Part shown: positions 25,152-32,394 of the stretch, piece after piece | How positions within the stretch are numbered: the first letter of the stretch is position 1 | How the letters are laid out: each line of letters begins with the position of its first letter | Source of the DNA: an uncultured Eubacteriales bacterium | GTDB lineage: Bacteria > Bacillota > Clostridia > Lachnospirales > Lachnospiraceae | Assembly: GCA_900545455.1 (NCBI GenBank) | Contig: UQZF01000005.1 | Coordinates: 1 to 37,887 of the forward strand | Length of the DNA stretch: 37,887 nt | Direction of reading: 5' to 3' | Position numbers and translations under genes: made by a program | The notes under the pieces: model-generated | The model's input: the letters and a program-made list of their open reading frames with translations, nothing else | Told to the model about the DNA's origin: nothing | Databases searched by the model: none

Positions 25152-26015
25152 TCAAGAAGTATGCTCAAGCTTCCACAGTACATCGGAGGCTTCCCTGCTC
25201 ACCAGCTCAATCGCTGTCCTGACAAGCTCATAAAATTCCCTGTCAATATATCTTTTATTCACTATCTTTTCACGCCCTGCTGCCAGACTGTGCATGCTCT
25301 CGCGCAACTCATCCGTGAAATACTTCGAGAAATGCTCATCCCACTCCATATCCATCACCTTGTCAAAATCCATCACGTTCATCGTGGTGAAATATTCGTC
25401 AGAAACGGCATATTCCCCTTCATACCTGTCCGCCACGGTGTCGGTCGCGATGCCGTCATGTATATCAAAAAAACCTTCCCCGTACTCCTTCCACCACTGT
25501 GCACCGTATGCTCTTCTCATAACCTCAAAAACCACAAAACGCACAGCCGTCTCGACCCTGTGGAGTTCAGGCATCAACAGTGTGCTCAGCATATCCGAAT
25601 ATTTGTCATACACTCTTACAAATATTTCCCAATCGCTGTCAATACTCTCCTCAATCAGTCTTTTGAGCTTGAGCAGATATTCCTCATCAATATTTACCCT
25701 GTAAGTATGTGACGTTATATCCACCTGAAGCTGTGTATCATCACCAAACTCAAAAAAATCAAACGTCAAATACCATGTGTCCGTTATTCCGTATGCCGTA
25801 TAACAGTAAACAATCTGATATGAAATTACCCTTTCCCCATCATGTGAACCCTCCACACACTTCCTGGTGAGTTCCGGATCCACCAATGGGTTCTTTATCA
25901 TATCATGAAACCTCAGACATCTGTATATCTTCTCAATGTATTCCGCATAGTTCTGTATCCTTCTCTTACAGCCCTTTGCAATAAATCTTATTAAACTATC
26001 TACCATATCCGCCAC
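25152..26015 (-). CDS. HEPN-like (Swt1-type) protein with degenerate motif, hypothetical
   Basis: This 287-residue soluble protein starts with a GTG at 26015; an ATG three codons in (26006) is an alternative. The region LHRVETAVRFVVFEVMRRAYG-xx-WW (about 151-175) followed by a helical segment ending LAAGREKIVNKRY (about 244-256) resembles HEPN domains of the Swt1 type. In those the second conserved motif is R-x4-6-H and forms an RNase active site. Here the motif reads R248-x4-N253, so the histidine is absent and RNase activity may be lost. Residues 1-110 are unfamiliar. It is transcribed divergently from the small peptide gene, from a shared inverted-repeat operator. The family assignment is by eye and uncertain; the gene itself is convincing. 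Confidence 0.6.
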   Translation of the reverse strand: MADMVDSLIRFIAKGCKRRIQNYAEYIEKIYRCLRFHDMIKNPLVDPELTRKCVEGSHDGERVISYQIVYCYTAYGITDTWYLTFDFFEFGDDTQLQVDITSHTYRVNIDEEYLLKLKRLIEESIDSDWEIFVRVYDKYSDMLSTLLMPELHRVETAVRFVVFEVMRRAYGAQWWKEYGEGFFDIHDGIATDTVADRYEGEYAVSDEYFTTMNVMDFDKVMDMEWDEHFSKYFTDELRESMHSLAAGREKIVNKRYIDREFYELVRTAIELVSREASDVLWKLEHTS

Positions 26016-26047
26016 TGCTTTCCAGAAAATAAAAACTTTATTATCTA

Positions 26048-26076
26048 ATTATCTCACCTTCTGATACAAAAGTAAC
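26048..26076 (-). promoter_or_regulatory. Promoter of the HEPN-like gene, -35 inside the operator arm
   Basis: Minus strand: -35 GTTACT (26071-26076), 17-base spacer, -10 GATAAT (26048-26053). The -35 is poor and overlaps the operator arm, as in activator-dependent promoters. Confidence 0.6.
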
Positions 26077-26121
26077 CTGCCAGAGTAGGCAAAAATAAAG
26101 TTTGCCGGGTCTGTCAGGTCA
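26073..26121. promoter_or_regulatory. Inverted-repeat operator between HEPN-like and peptide genes
   Basis: The left arm, ACCTGCCAGA-GTA-GGCAAA (26075-26093 including the tail), and the right arm, TTTGCC-GGG-TCTGTCAGGT (26101-26119), are inverted copies. Over a 21-base window, 16 positions agree. The arms are about 7 bases apart. Each outer edge runs into the weak -35 of one of the two divergent promoters. A third arm occurs at 37102-37122 with 20 of 21 positions identical to the left arm. Confidence 0.75.
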
Positions 26122-26146
26122 CAACAAAAACGCGCCATACTATAAT
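26118..26146 (+). promoter_or_regulatory. Promoter of the small peptide gene
   Basis: -35 GTCACA (26118-26123) overlaps the right operator arm; 17-base spacer; -10 TATAAT (26141-26146). Confidence 0.65.
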
Positions 26147-26157
26147 TTATATATCTT

Positions 26158-26211
26158 CGGGAAAGGAATTAGAATTCTCCAAGATTCTTATTTTACCGAT
26201 AACCTTTCCCG
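26158..26211 (+). promoter_or_regulatory. 5' leader hairpin of the peptide mRNA
   Basis: CGGGAAAGG (26158-26166) is perfectly complementary to CCTTTCCCG (26203-26211), with a 36-base loop. It starts near the predicted transcription start and ends shortly before the AGGAGG ribosome binding site. Confidence 0.5.
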
Positions 26212-26232
26212 TATTTATAGGAGGTATATATC

Positions 26233-26400
26233 ATGAAGAAAAATTTACTAAAGAAAATCTATGCTTCTACAGCTATGCTCGCTACATGCCTTACACTTTT
26301 TGTAATTGTGCTTCCTTTCGGAACATTTACATTTGGGGATGAGAATTACGGTGTGAGCACACTTTCCGATGAAGAACCAGATTACATTAAATATAGATAA
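26233..26400 (+). CDS. Small secreted-type peptide, candidate signalling propeptide
   Basis: This 55-residue reading frame begins ATG at 26233, ten bases after a strong TAGGAGG. The product has a basic N-terminus (MKKNLLKKIY), a hydrophobic core at about residues 11-35, and an acidic, polar tail with DENYGVSTLSDEEPDYIKYR. This is the layout of an exported propeptide. Cleavage near the FTFG-DEN junction is possible but cannot be fixed. It has its own promoter with an operator, and faces a large helix-turn-helix/helical-repeat regulator across a palindromic element. This resembles PapR/PlcR-type peptide-regulator pairs. There is no AgrD- or lanthipeptide-type signature. The function is inferred from context only. 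Confidence 0.7.
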   Translation: MKKNLLKKIYASTAMLATCLTLFVIVLPFGTFTFGDENYGVSTLSDEEPDYIKYR

Positions 26401-26409
26401 CATAGGACG

Positions 26410-26548
26410 TCAAATACTTCTGCTATATTACCGCCAAGCACGCTCTCGCTGCGTTTTGCTACGCAACGGTGCATAGGCGGATAAATTACATCCGCCAAAC
26501 ACCGGCGAGCAAAAAGCACTTGGCTTGCAATATAGTAGAAGTATCTGA
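26410..26548. repeat. Palindromic element of about 139 bp (MITE/REP-like or structured RNA)
   Basis: The outer arms at 26410-26429 and 26529-26548 are 18/20 complementary. Further inward, GCCAAG-CAC (from 26433) pairs imperfectly with GTGCTTGGC-type sequence (26516-26524), and GGCGGAT (26476-26482) pairs with ATCCGCC (26490-26496), flanked by CGGTG and CACCG. The element fills the whole gap between the peptide gene and the regulator stop, ending 5 bases before it. It contains no convincing open frame. It could act as a bidirectional terminator whatever its origin. Confidence 0.7.
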
Positions 26549-26552
26549 CTGT

Positions 26553-28520
26553 TTATTCATTCGCTATAAGCCTATTATAAAATCTACTTTGACGCGGATT
26601 TTTGGCAAAACAACTTAATATGGCGCATCTTTTTAATTCCGCCATTCTCATATAGTTTCTATGCTGTGCAATGCCTTGTTTTTCCCTCATTTTATCATTC
26701 CAGAGCATTCCGTACATAGCGTTATTAACTATCGTCAATCTTCTATTGAGTAGCGTATTATACATAATAATTTGTTCCTTTTCATCCGACAAATCATATT
26801 TTCCCCAATCACCACTTAAACTTGCTACAGGATGCATAACAAATTCATACATACAAAGCCAATTATTAAGCATCGTTTCTTTACTTTCATACATGTACAA
26901 CATAGCATTATAACACTCTTCTACTTCCTTAAATCGAGTATCTTTTGTAACCATAATGTTGTTAATACATGAAATTTCCTCATTTGTCATATATTTTTCA
27001 TTCTTTGATATTGCAACATCATACGGAATAGTACATTCTAATGCCTCTTTTATAATCTTTATGAAATCACCATTTTCTATTCCTTTACTCACCCGCATAT
27101 TACAAGCTTTTAGTCTCAATGCAACCTGCTTATTCTGCGATATTTGGGAATTTATATTATTCTCCATCTCCGAAATCAGTTCATCTACTTTTTCATAATT
27201 TCCATCATTGAGATAAATTCTAATTTCCGATAAAATATCATATACATCTATATCCGAGCTGATAATTTCCGTCCTGCTAAATTCCCCTGACAAACCAAGC
27301 CTTTCAAATAGCTGGTGTACTATTCTCCTTTGCGGTTTTACGAGTTTTCTTTCTATGCGGCTTATCGTTCTTTCTGAACATATATCTTTGCTCAACTTTT
27401 CCATACTCATTTTAAGCATGTTCCTTCTGAGACGTATTACATCTTCTATGCAATAGGCTTCTCTGTCCACATAGATATAACTGTACTCAAAAGTGTCCTC
27501 CCGTATCCCGCATCTTTCATAAATATCATGCAGCACCGCCCTGATGTGCCTGCACCATATATACTGCGCCTCCGGCGAATACTCGGTTGTATTTCCATAA
27601 TTTTTCATGTAGTTTTCGTCAATGAGATTATCGTTTTCCAAGCTCTCCGTCAGCAAATCCCACTTATCCGTGTTCGTTCCCTCGAGCTTTTTGATAATCT
27701 CCATTTTAATATCAAGGAGCTCACACAGGTAGAAAAGTCGGAGCGAATCCCTGAGACACTCTATCGCATCCGTTACAAGCTGTAACAGCTTTCTTATCTT
27801 TTTATCGTTGTTTATGCCCTTGCGCTCCTCGAGTAAGTAAAGATAGTACACCGCCTTCGGATAGACCTTCGCCATCGCAAGCTTCTCGAGGCTCAGATTT
27901 TCTATGTACTCAACAATGCACCGCATAAACGTGATTCCTCTCGTCTCCGGCATGTACCGTCCGTACTCGATGAGCAGATTTATCTCCTCGACCGACAATC
28001 TTTTGTTGGCAAAAAAATCGTGATATCCCTGCTTCGCCTCAAATCCGGTTACCGTCTGTCGCAAAGCATCCGCATAAAGCTTCCTGATTTCCTTTTCACC
28101 GGCACATCTGTAACAGCTTATCTGCGCTTTCATACTGAGGTAAAATTGTAATTCAAGAATTGCGTCCAGGTCCTCAGACGATTTGCTGCGCTCAAATAAC
28201 TTTCCACTCTTCTCCAAATGCTCCAAAAGCTGCTCAGCCTCATCCATTTCCTCATGCTGAATCAGACTGATAATTTTCTGTCTCAGCTCCCATCTCTCAT
28301 ACTCATCGGAAAATATCATGTTCTCAAAATTCTCAGGTGCAACTCCCAGCCTGCCAAGAAACCTGTCCTGCACAATCTTGCTGACGTCCTTCTCTCCATT
28401 TTCGATACGGCTCATCGTACTCACATTGCAGATGCCATCACAGATTACACTCATGGATATATTGTCCTTGCGTCGTAGCTGCATAAGATATTTACCAAAT
28501 TCGTAACTGTCATATACCAT
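26553..28520 (-). CDS. Large transcriptional regulator with two XRE-type HTH domains and helical (TPR-like) repeats
   Basis: This 655-residue protein has two copies of an XRE-like helix-turn-helix. The first is at about 8-65, with ICNVSTMSRIENGEKDVS. The second is at about 358-415, with DICSERTISRIERKLVKP. The two SRIE cores are about 350 residues apart. Each is followed by helical, TPR-like sequence of 240-290 residues. This looks like a duplicated or fused HTH-TPR unit, similar in plan to RRNPP peptide-binding regulators (Rgg, PlcR, PrgX), which normally have one HTH and about 280-300 residues. The 3' third of the gene (about 26.6-27.3 kb) is clearly more AT-rich than the 5' part. The start at 28520 has AGAGGT upstream. 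It may bind the operator at 26073-26121; this is inference. Confidence 0.78.
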   Translation of the reverse strand: MVYDSYEFGKYLMQLRRKDNISMSVICDGICNVSTMSRIENGEKDVSKIVQDRFLGRLGVAPENFENMIFSDEYERWELRQKIISLIQHEEMDEAEQLLEHLEKSGKLFERSKSSEDLDAILELQFYLSMKAQISCYRCAGEKEIRKLYADALRQTVTGFEAKQGYHDFFANKRLSVEEINLLIEYGRYMPETRGITFMRCIVEYIENLSLEKLAMAKVYPKAVYYLYLLEERKGINNDKKIRKLLQLVTDAIECLRDSLRLFYLCELLDIKMEIIKKLEGTNTDKWDLLTESLENDNLIDENYMKNYGNTTEYSPEAQYIWCRHIRAVLHDIYERCGIREDTFEYSYIYVDREAYCIEDVIRLRRNMLKMSMEKLSKDICSERTISRIERKLVKPQRRIVHQLFERLGLSGEFSRTEIISSDIDVYDILSEIRIYLNDGNYEKVDELISEMENNINSQISQNKQVALRLKACNMRVSKGIENGDFIKIIKEALECTIPYDVAISKNEKYMTNEEISCINNIMVTKDTRFKEVEECYNAMLYMYESKETMLNNWLCMYEFVMHPVASLSGDWGKYDLSDEKEQIIMYNTLLNRRLTIVNNAMYGMLWNDKMREKQGIAQHRNYMRMAELKRCAILSCFAKNPRQSRFYNRLIANE

Positions 28521-28563
28521 ACCAATTTACCTCTGTATCCTTCAAATTAATAATATAAAATAT

Positions 28564-28572
28564 ATTCTACCA
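28564..28572 (-). promoter_or_regulatory. Extended -10 promoter of the double-HTH regulator
   Basis: Minus strand TGG-TAGAAT, about 45 bases before the ATG at 28520. No good -35 is seen. The 14-base stretch AAGTGTGGTAGAAT recurs with one change at 37077-37090, where it serves as the -10 region of the third operator copy. Confidence 0.5.
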
Positions 28573-28673
28573 CACTTAACATAAAAAGACCACACACCCC
28601 ACTTGGTATGCAGCCTCTTTACGCCCATTTGTTGGTTTAAAATTTATTAAACAAATGCTTATATTTTCTTGTT

Positions 28674-30062
28674 TTACTCGCACATATAGCCCTTTTTGCG
28701 GATAACATCAAGCACGCTGTCAACATGTTTTGTACAGATTGCATCAGATTCCGCCTCGACCATCACACGGACAAGCGGCTCCGTTCCGGATTCACGGACA
28801 AGTATACGTCCTGAATCGCCGAGGCTGTCCGCAACAGCCTTAACTGCTGCCTGAACATCGGCATCATCCTGTGCTGCGCGCTTGTCGGTAACTCTCGCAT
28901 TCTTGAGAACCTGAGGGTAAATCAATAAGCCGTCGCAAAGCTCACTCATCGGCTTTTTCTTTGCAATCATAACCTCCATCATCTTGAGGCTGGTGAGAAT
29001 ACCGTCGCCAGTTGATGCATACTTGGAGAATATAATATGTCCCGACTGCTCGCCACCGATTCTGCAGCCGTTGTCACACATATACTCGTACACATACTTA
29101 TCGCCGACAGCGGTCTTTGCATAGCCGATTCCCGCCTCGTCAAACGCCTTGTAAAGACCGAAGTTCGACATGACGGTGGTTACAACAGTATTGTTGATAA
29201 GCTTTCCGCGCTCTTTCATATATTTGCCGTAAATGTATAAAATATGGTCGCCCGTTATTACATTTCCCTTCTCATCGACACAGAGACATCTGTCGGCATC
29301 TCCGTCGTAAGCAAAGCCGACATCGAGACCGTTCTCAACGACGAACTTCTGAAGTCCTTCAATATGAGTTGAACCCGCATTCATGTTGATATTGGTTCCG
29401 TCCGGCTCCGCATTTATGACGTAGGTCTTTGCGCCGAGCGCGTCAAATACAGACTTTGCAATGTTCCAGGCGCTTCCGTTTGCACAGTCAAGACCAACCT
29501 TCATTCCCTTAAATGAGTACACTCCGAGCGAAATCAGATAGCCCATGTATCTGTTGCGCCCTGCGACATAGTCAACCGTGCAGCCGATTTTGTCCTTGTG
29601 CGCGTAAGGCACCTCGTCATAGTGCTGTCCGAAAGCCTCAAGTCTGCCGTCTATGTACGCCTCGACAAGTTCGATGGTCTTTTCGTCCATCTTCTCGCCC
29701 TGACCGTTGATAAGCTTGATTCCGTTGTCATAGTATGGATTGTGGCTTGCTGAGATCATGATCCCGCAGTCAAAACCGTCCGTGCGTGCAACATAAGCAA
29801 CCGACGGTGTAGTCGTTACATGGAGCAGATATGCATCCGCTCCGGAGGCGACAAGCCCGCCGACAAGCGAATATTCGAACATATAGCTCGAACGTCTCGT
29901 ATCCTTACCGATAACTATTCTTGCCGGAGTGTCATCACCGTTTCTTCTTTTAAGCTCGCCATAATACCATCCGAGAAATCTTCCAACCTTGAAAGCGTGG
30001 TCTGCCGTAAGGTTGACATTTGCCTCGCCTCGGAATCCATCCGTACCAAAATATTTGCCCAT
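28674..30062 (-). CDS. glmM: Phosphoglucosamine mutase
   Basis: The start is the ATG at 30062 (MGKYFGTDGFRGEANVNLTA), with GAGG 7 bases upstream; the open upstream extension overlaps the terminator region and is rejected. The product has 462 residues. Alpha-D-phosphohexomutase motifs are the phosphoserine loop ISASHNPYYDNGIK, the metal loop DGDADRCLCVD and the sugar/phosphate loop RESGTEPLVRVMVE. The sequence is GlmM-like rather than ManB-like. GlmM converts glucosamine-6-P to glucosamine-1-P for UDP-GlcNAc and cell-wall synthesis. Its place beside fcl and gmd invites the question whether it also acts on mannose phosphates, but nothing in the sequence shows this. Confidence 0.9.
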   Translation of the reverse strand: MGKYFGTDGFRGEANVNLTADHAFKVGRFLGWYYGELKRRNGDDTPARIVIGKDTRRSSYMFEYSLVGGLVASGADAYLLHVTTTPSVAYVARTDGFDCGIMISASHNPYYDNGIKLINGQGEKMDEKTIELVEAYIDGRLEAFGQHYDEVPYAHKDKIGCTVDYVAGRNRYMGYLISLGVYSFKGMKVGLDCANGSAWNIAKSVFDALGAKTYVINAEPDGTNINMNAGSTHIEGLQKFVVENGLDVGFAYDGDADRCLCVDEKGNVITGDHILYIYGKYMKERGKLINNTVVTTVMSNFGLYKAFDEAGIGYAKTAVGDKYVYEYMCDNGCRIGGEQSGHIIFSKYASTGDGILTSLKMMEVMIAKKKPMSELCDGLLIYPQVLKNARVTDKRAAQDDADVQAAVKAVADSLGDSGRILVRESGTEPLVRVMVEAESDAICTKHVDSVLDVIRKKGYMCE

Positions 30063-30159
30063 AATAATCCTCATTTCTATTTCATGTATCCCGGTACCAA
30101 CAGCATGTACCGCATAACAATATATGCACAAACCCTGTTTTTATACTTATTTCTATATC

Positions 30160-30199
30160 AAAAATGTGCGTCTTGATTATATCAAAGCGCACATTTTTT
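30160..30199 (-). terminator. Rho-independent terminator after fcl (bidirectional sequence)
   Basis: AAAATGTGCG (30161-30170) is the complement of CGCACATTTT (30188-30197), with an inner TTGAT/ATCAA pairing and T runs on both sides. It separates fcl from glmM on the minus strand. Confidence 0.88.
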
Positions 30200-30239
30200 G
30201 TAAAGCCACTATAAATTTAAAATCATATTCGTTTTCGGA

Positions 30240-31184
30240 TTATCTCTCCGCTCTCATAGGATTGTTGAGGAAATCCTCGTATGAAAGCCTGATTCCGTCC
30301 TCAAGCTCTGTCTTGTATGTCCAGCCAAGCTTAGTCGCCTTAGATACATCGAGAAGCTTACGAGGTGTTCCGTTAGGCTTCGTCGCATCCCAGCGAATCT
30401 CGCCCGTGTAGCCGATTACTTTTGCAACAAGCTCTGTGAGCTCCTTGATTGTGAGCTCCTTACCCGTTCCTGCGTTTACAGTCTCATTTCCGCTGTAATT
30501 GTTCATAAGGAACACGCAGAGATTTGCGAGGTCGTCAACATAGAGGAACTCTCTGAGCGGACTTCCGTCGCCCCAGCATGTGACATAAGGGAGATTCTGC
30601 TCCTTCGCCTCGTGGAATCTTCTGATAAGAGCCGGAAGAACATGGCTGTGTGTCGGATGATAATTGTCGTTAGGACCATAAAGGTTCGTAGGCATCACCG
30701 AAATATAGTCGGTGCCGTACTGTCTGTTAAGGAACTCGCAGTATTTAAGACCGGAAATCTTCGCGAGTGCATACGCCTCGTTGGTCTTTTCAAGTTCTGA
30801 CGTCAAAAGGCAGCTCTCAGGCATTGGCTGTGGAGCCATTCTCGGGTAAATGCAGGACGAACCGAGGAACTCAAGCTTCTTACAGCCGTTCTGCCATGCC
30901 GAGTGAATCACGTTCATCTCGAGCGTCATGTTGTAGTACATGAAATCCGCAAGTGCCTCCTGATTAGCCACGATACCGCCAACCTTTGCAGCCGCGAGAA
31001 ATACATACTCAGGCTTCTCCTCGGCGAAGAACTTCTCCACGTCCTCCTGTCTGCACAGGTCAAGCTCCTTGTGTGTTCTCGTGATTATGTTAGTATAACC
31101 CTGTCTCTCCAACTCTCTAACAATCGCCGAACCGACCATTCCGCGGTGTCCGGCAACATATATCTTCGCATTTTTTTCCATCAT
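30240..31184 (-). CDS. fcl: GDP-L-fucose synthase
   Basis: This 314-residue short-chain dehydrogenase-type epimerase/reductase has the NADPH-binding motif GHRGMVGSAI near the N-terminus, the catalytic YALAKISG (YxxxK), the substrate loop MPTNLYGPNDNYHPTHSHV and the FLYVDDLA motif. It converts GDP-4-keto-6-deoxymannose to GDP-L-fucose, completing the route begun by the gmd product encoded 44 bases upstream. A terminator follows 41 bases after the stop. GDP-fucose would feed capsule or other surface glycan synthesis. Confidence 0.95.
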   Translation of the reverse strand: MMEKNAKIYVAGHRGMVGSAIVRELERQGYTNIITRTHKELDLCRQEDVEKFFAEEKPEYVFLAAAKVGGIVANQEALADFMYYNMTLEMNVIHSAWQNGCKKLEFLGSSCIYPRMAPQPMPESCLLTSELEKTNEAYALAKISGLKYCEFLNRQYGTDYISVMPTNLYGPNDNYHPTHSHVLPALIRRFHEAKEQNLPYVTCWGDGSPLREFLYVDDLANLCVFLMNNYSGNETVNAGTGKELTIKELTELVAKVIGYTGEIRWDATKPNGTPRKLLDVSKATKLGWTYKTELEDGIRLSYEDFLNNPMRAER

Positions 31185-31228
31185 AACCGTCTTTTCCTCA
31201 CATTTGAAATAACTGCTGCTTAACTTAA

Positions 31229-32272
31229 TTAGCCGATGAGCTGCTTCTCGCGCTTTGCAAGCTCTCTGTCATGCTCAGCCATAATCTTTACAAGCTCCTC
31301 GTATGAGGTCTTCTGTGGGTTCCAGCCGAGTACCGTCTTAGCCTTTGCAGGATTTCCCCAGAGATTGTCAACGTCCGTAGGACGGAACCACTGCGGATTT
31401 ACGCATACGAGCATCTTGCCTGTTGCTGCATCGTAGCCCTTCTCGTCGATGCCCTTTCCTTCCCAGCGGATTGTGATGCCGTTAGAAGCAAACGCCTTCT
31501 CAGTGAAGTCTCTTACAGTGTGCTGCTCGCCTGTTGCGATAACGAAATCCTCAGGCTTCTCCTGCTGCATGATGAGCCACATGCACTCAACATAATCCTT
31601 CGCATAGCCCCAGTCTCTCAGGGAGTCGAGGTTGCCGAGCTCAAGGTGATCCTGAAGTCCCTCTGCGATTCTTCCCGCTGCAAGAGTAATCTTTCTTGTA
31701 ACAAAATTCTCACCGCGGCGCTCTGATTCGTGGTTGAAAAGTATACCGTTGACTGCGAACATTCCGTAAGCCTCGCGATACTCCTTAATCATCCAGAAGC
31801 CGTACTGCTTAGCGATAGCGTATGGGCTGTATGGGTGGAAAGGTGTCGTCTCGGACTGAGGAACCTCCTCAACCTTTCCGTAAAGCTCGGATGTCGATGC
31901 CTGATAAACCTTGGTTTTCTTGGTAAGTCCGAGAACTCTTACTGCCTCGAGCACGCGAAGAACGCCGACCGCATCAACGTCACCGGTATACTCCGGCGCA
32001 TCAAATGAAACCTGTACATGTGACTGTGCTGCGAGATTGTAAATCTCGTCCGGCTCTACCTCGCCGATGATCTTGATAAGCGAAATCGAATCGGATAAAT
32101 CTCCGTCATGAAGCTTGATGCTTCCCGCTCTTAAAAGATGGTCAATTCTTGCAGTGTTGGAAATTGACGCACGTCTTGTGATTCCGTGCACCTCATATCC
32201 CTTCTCAAGTAAAAACTCAGCAAGGAATGAACCGTCCTGTCCTGTAATTCCGGTAATTAACGCCTTTTTCAT
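31229..32272 (-). CDS. gmd: GDP-mannose 4,6-dehydratase
   Basis: This 347-residue NAD(P)-dependent dehydratase shows ITGITGQDGSFLAEFLLEKG at the N-terminus, QASTSELYG, the catalytic YAIAK (YxxxK) within HPYSPYAIAKQYG, and NHESERRGENFVTRKIT, all typical of GMD. It makes GDP-4-keto-6-deoxy-D-mannose from GDP-mannose. It forms an operon with fcl. GDP-mannose would come from manC, 8 kb away on the other strand. The start at 32272 follows AGAGGATATTTTAG. Confidence 0.96.
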   Translation of the reverse strand: MKKALITGITGQDGSFLAEFLLEKGYEVHGITRRASISNTARIDHLLRAGSIKLHDGDLSDSISLIKIIGEVEPDEIYNLAAQSHVQVSFDAPEYTGDVDAVGVLRVLEAVRVLGLTKKTKVYQASTSELYGKVEEVPQSETTPFHPYSPYAIAKQYGFWMIKEYREAYGMFAVNGILFNHESERRGENFVTRKITLAAGRIAEGLQDHLELGNLDSLRDWGYAKDYVECMWLIMQQEKPEDFVIATGEQHTVRDFTEKAFASNGITIRWEGKGIDEKGYDAATGKMLVCVNPQWFRPTDVDNLWGNPAKAKTVLGWNPQKTSYEELVKIMAEHDRELAKREKQLIG

Positions 32273-32394
32273 CTAAAATATCCTCTACTTTCATTATTGT
32301 TCGTTTAGTATTCTTCACATTTTCTCAAATTCTATATCAAGTATTTGCGCAACGTAACCGCATATATAGAGAAAAATTAGCACAATATTGGTTT

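Noticed and set aside
26101..26400. AgrD-type or lanthipeptide precursor
   Set aside because: No agrB/agrC, peptidase, lanthionine synthetase or exporter gene is nearby, and the tail lacks the Cys/Ser-rich core or conserved C-terminal motif expected.
28521..28673. AT-rich inverted pair CATTTGTT/AACAAATG after glmM as a terminator
   Set aside because: The stem is weak and lacks a clear T run on the minus strand; left unannotated.
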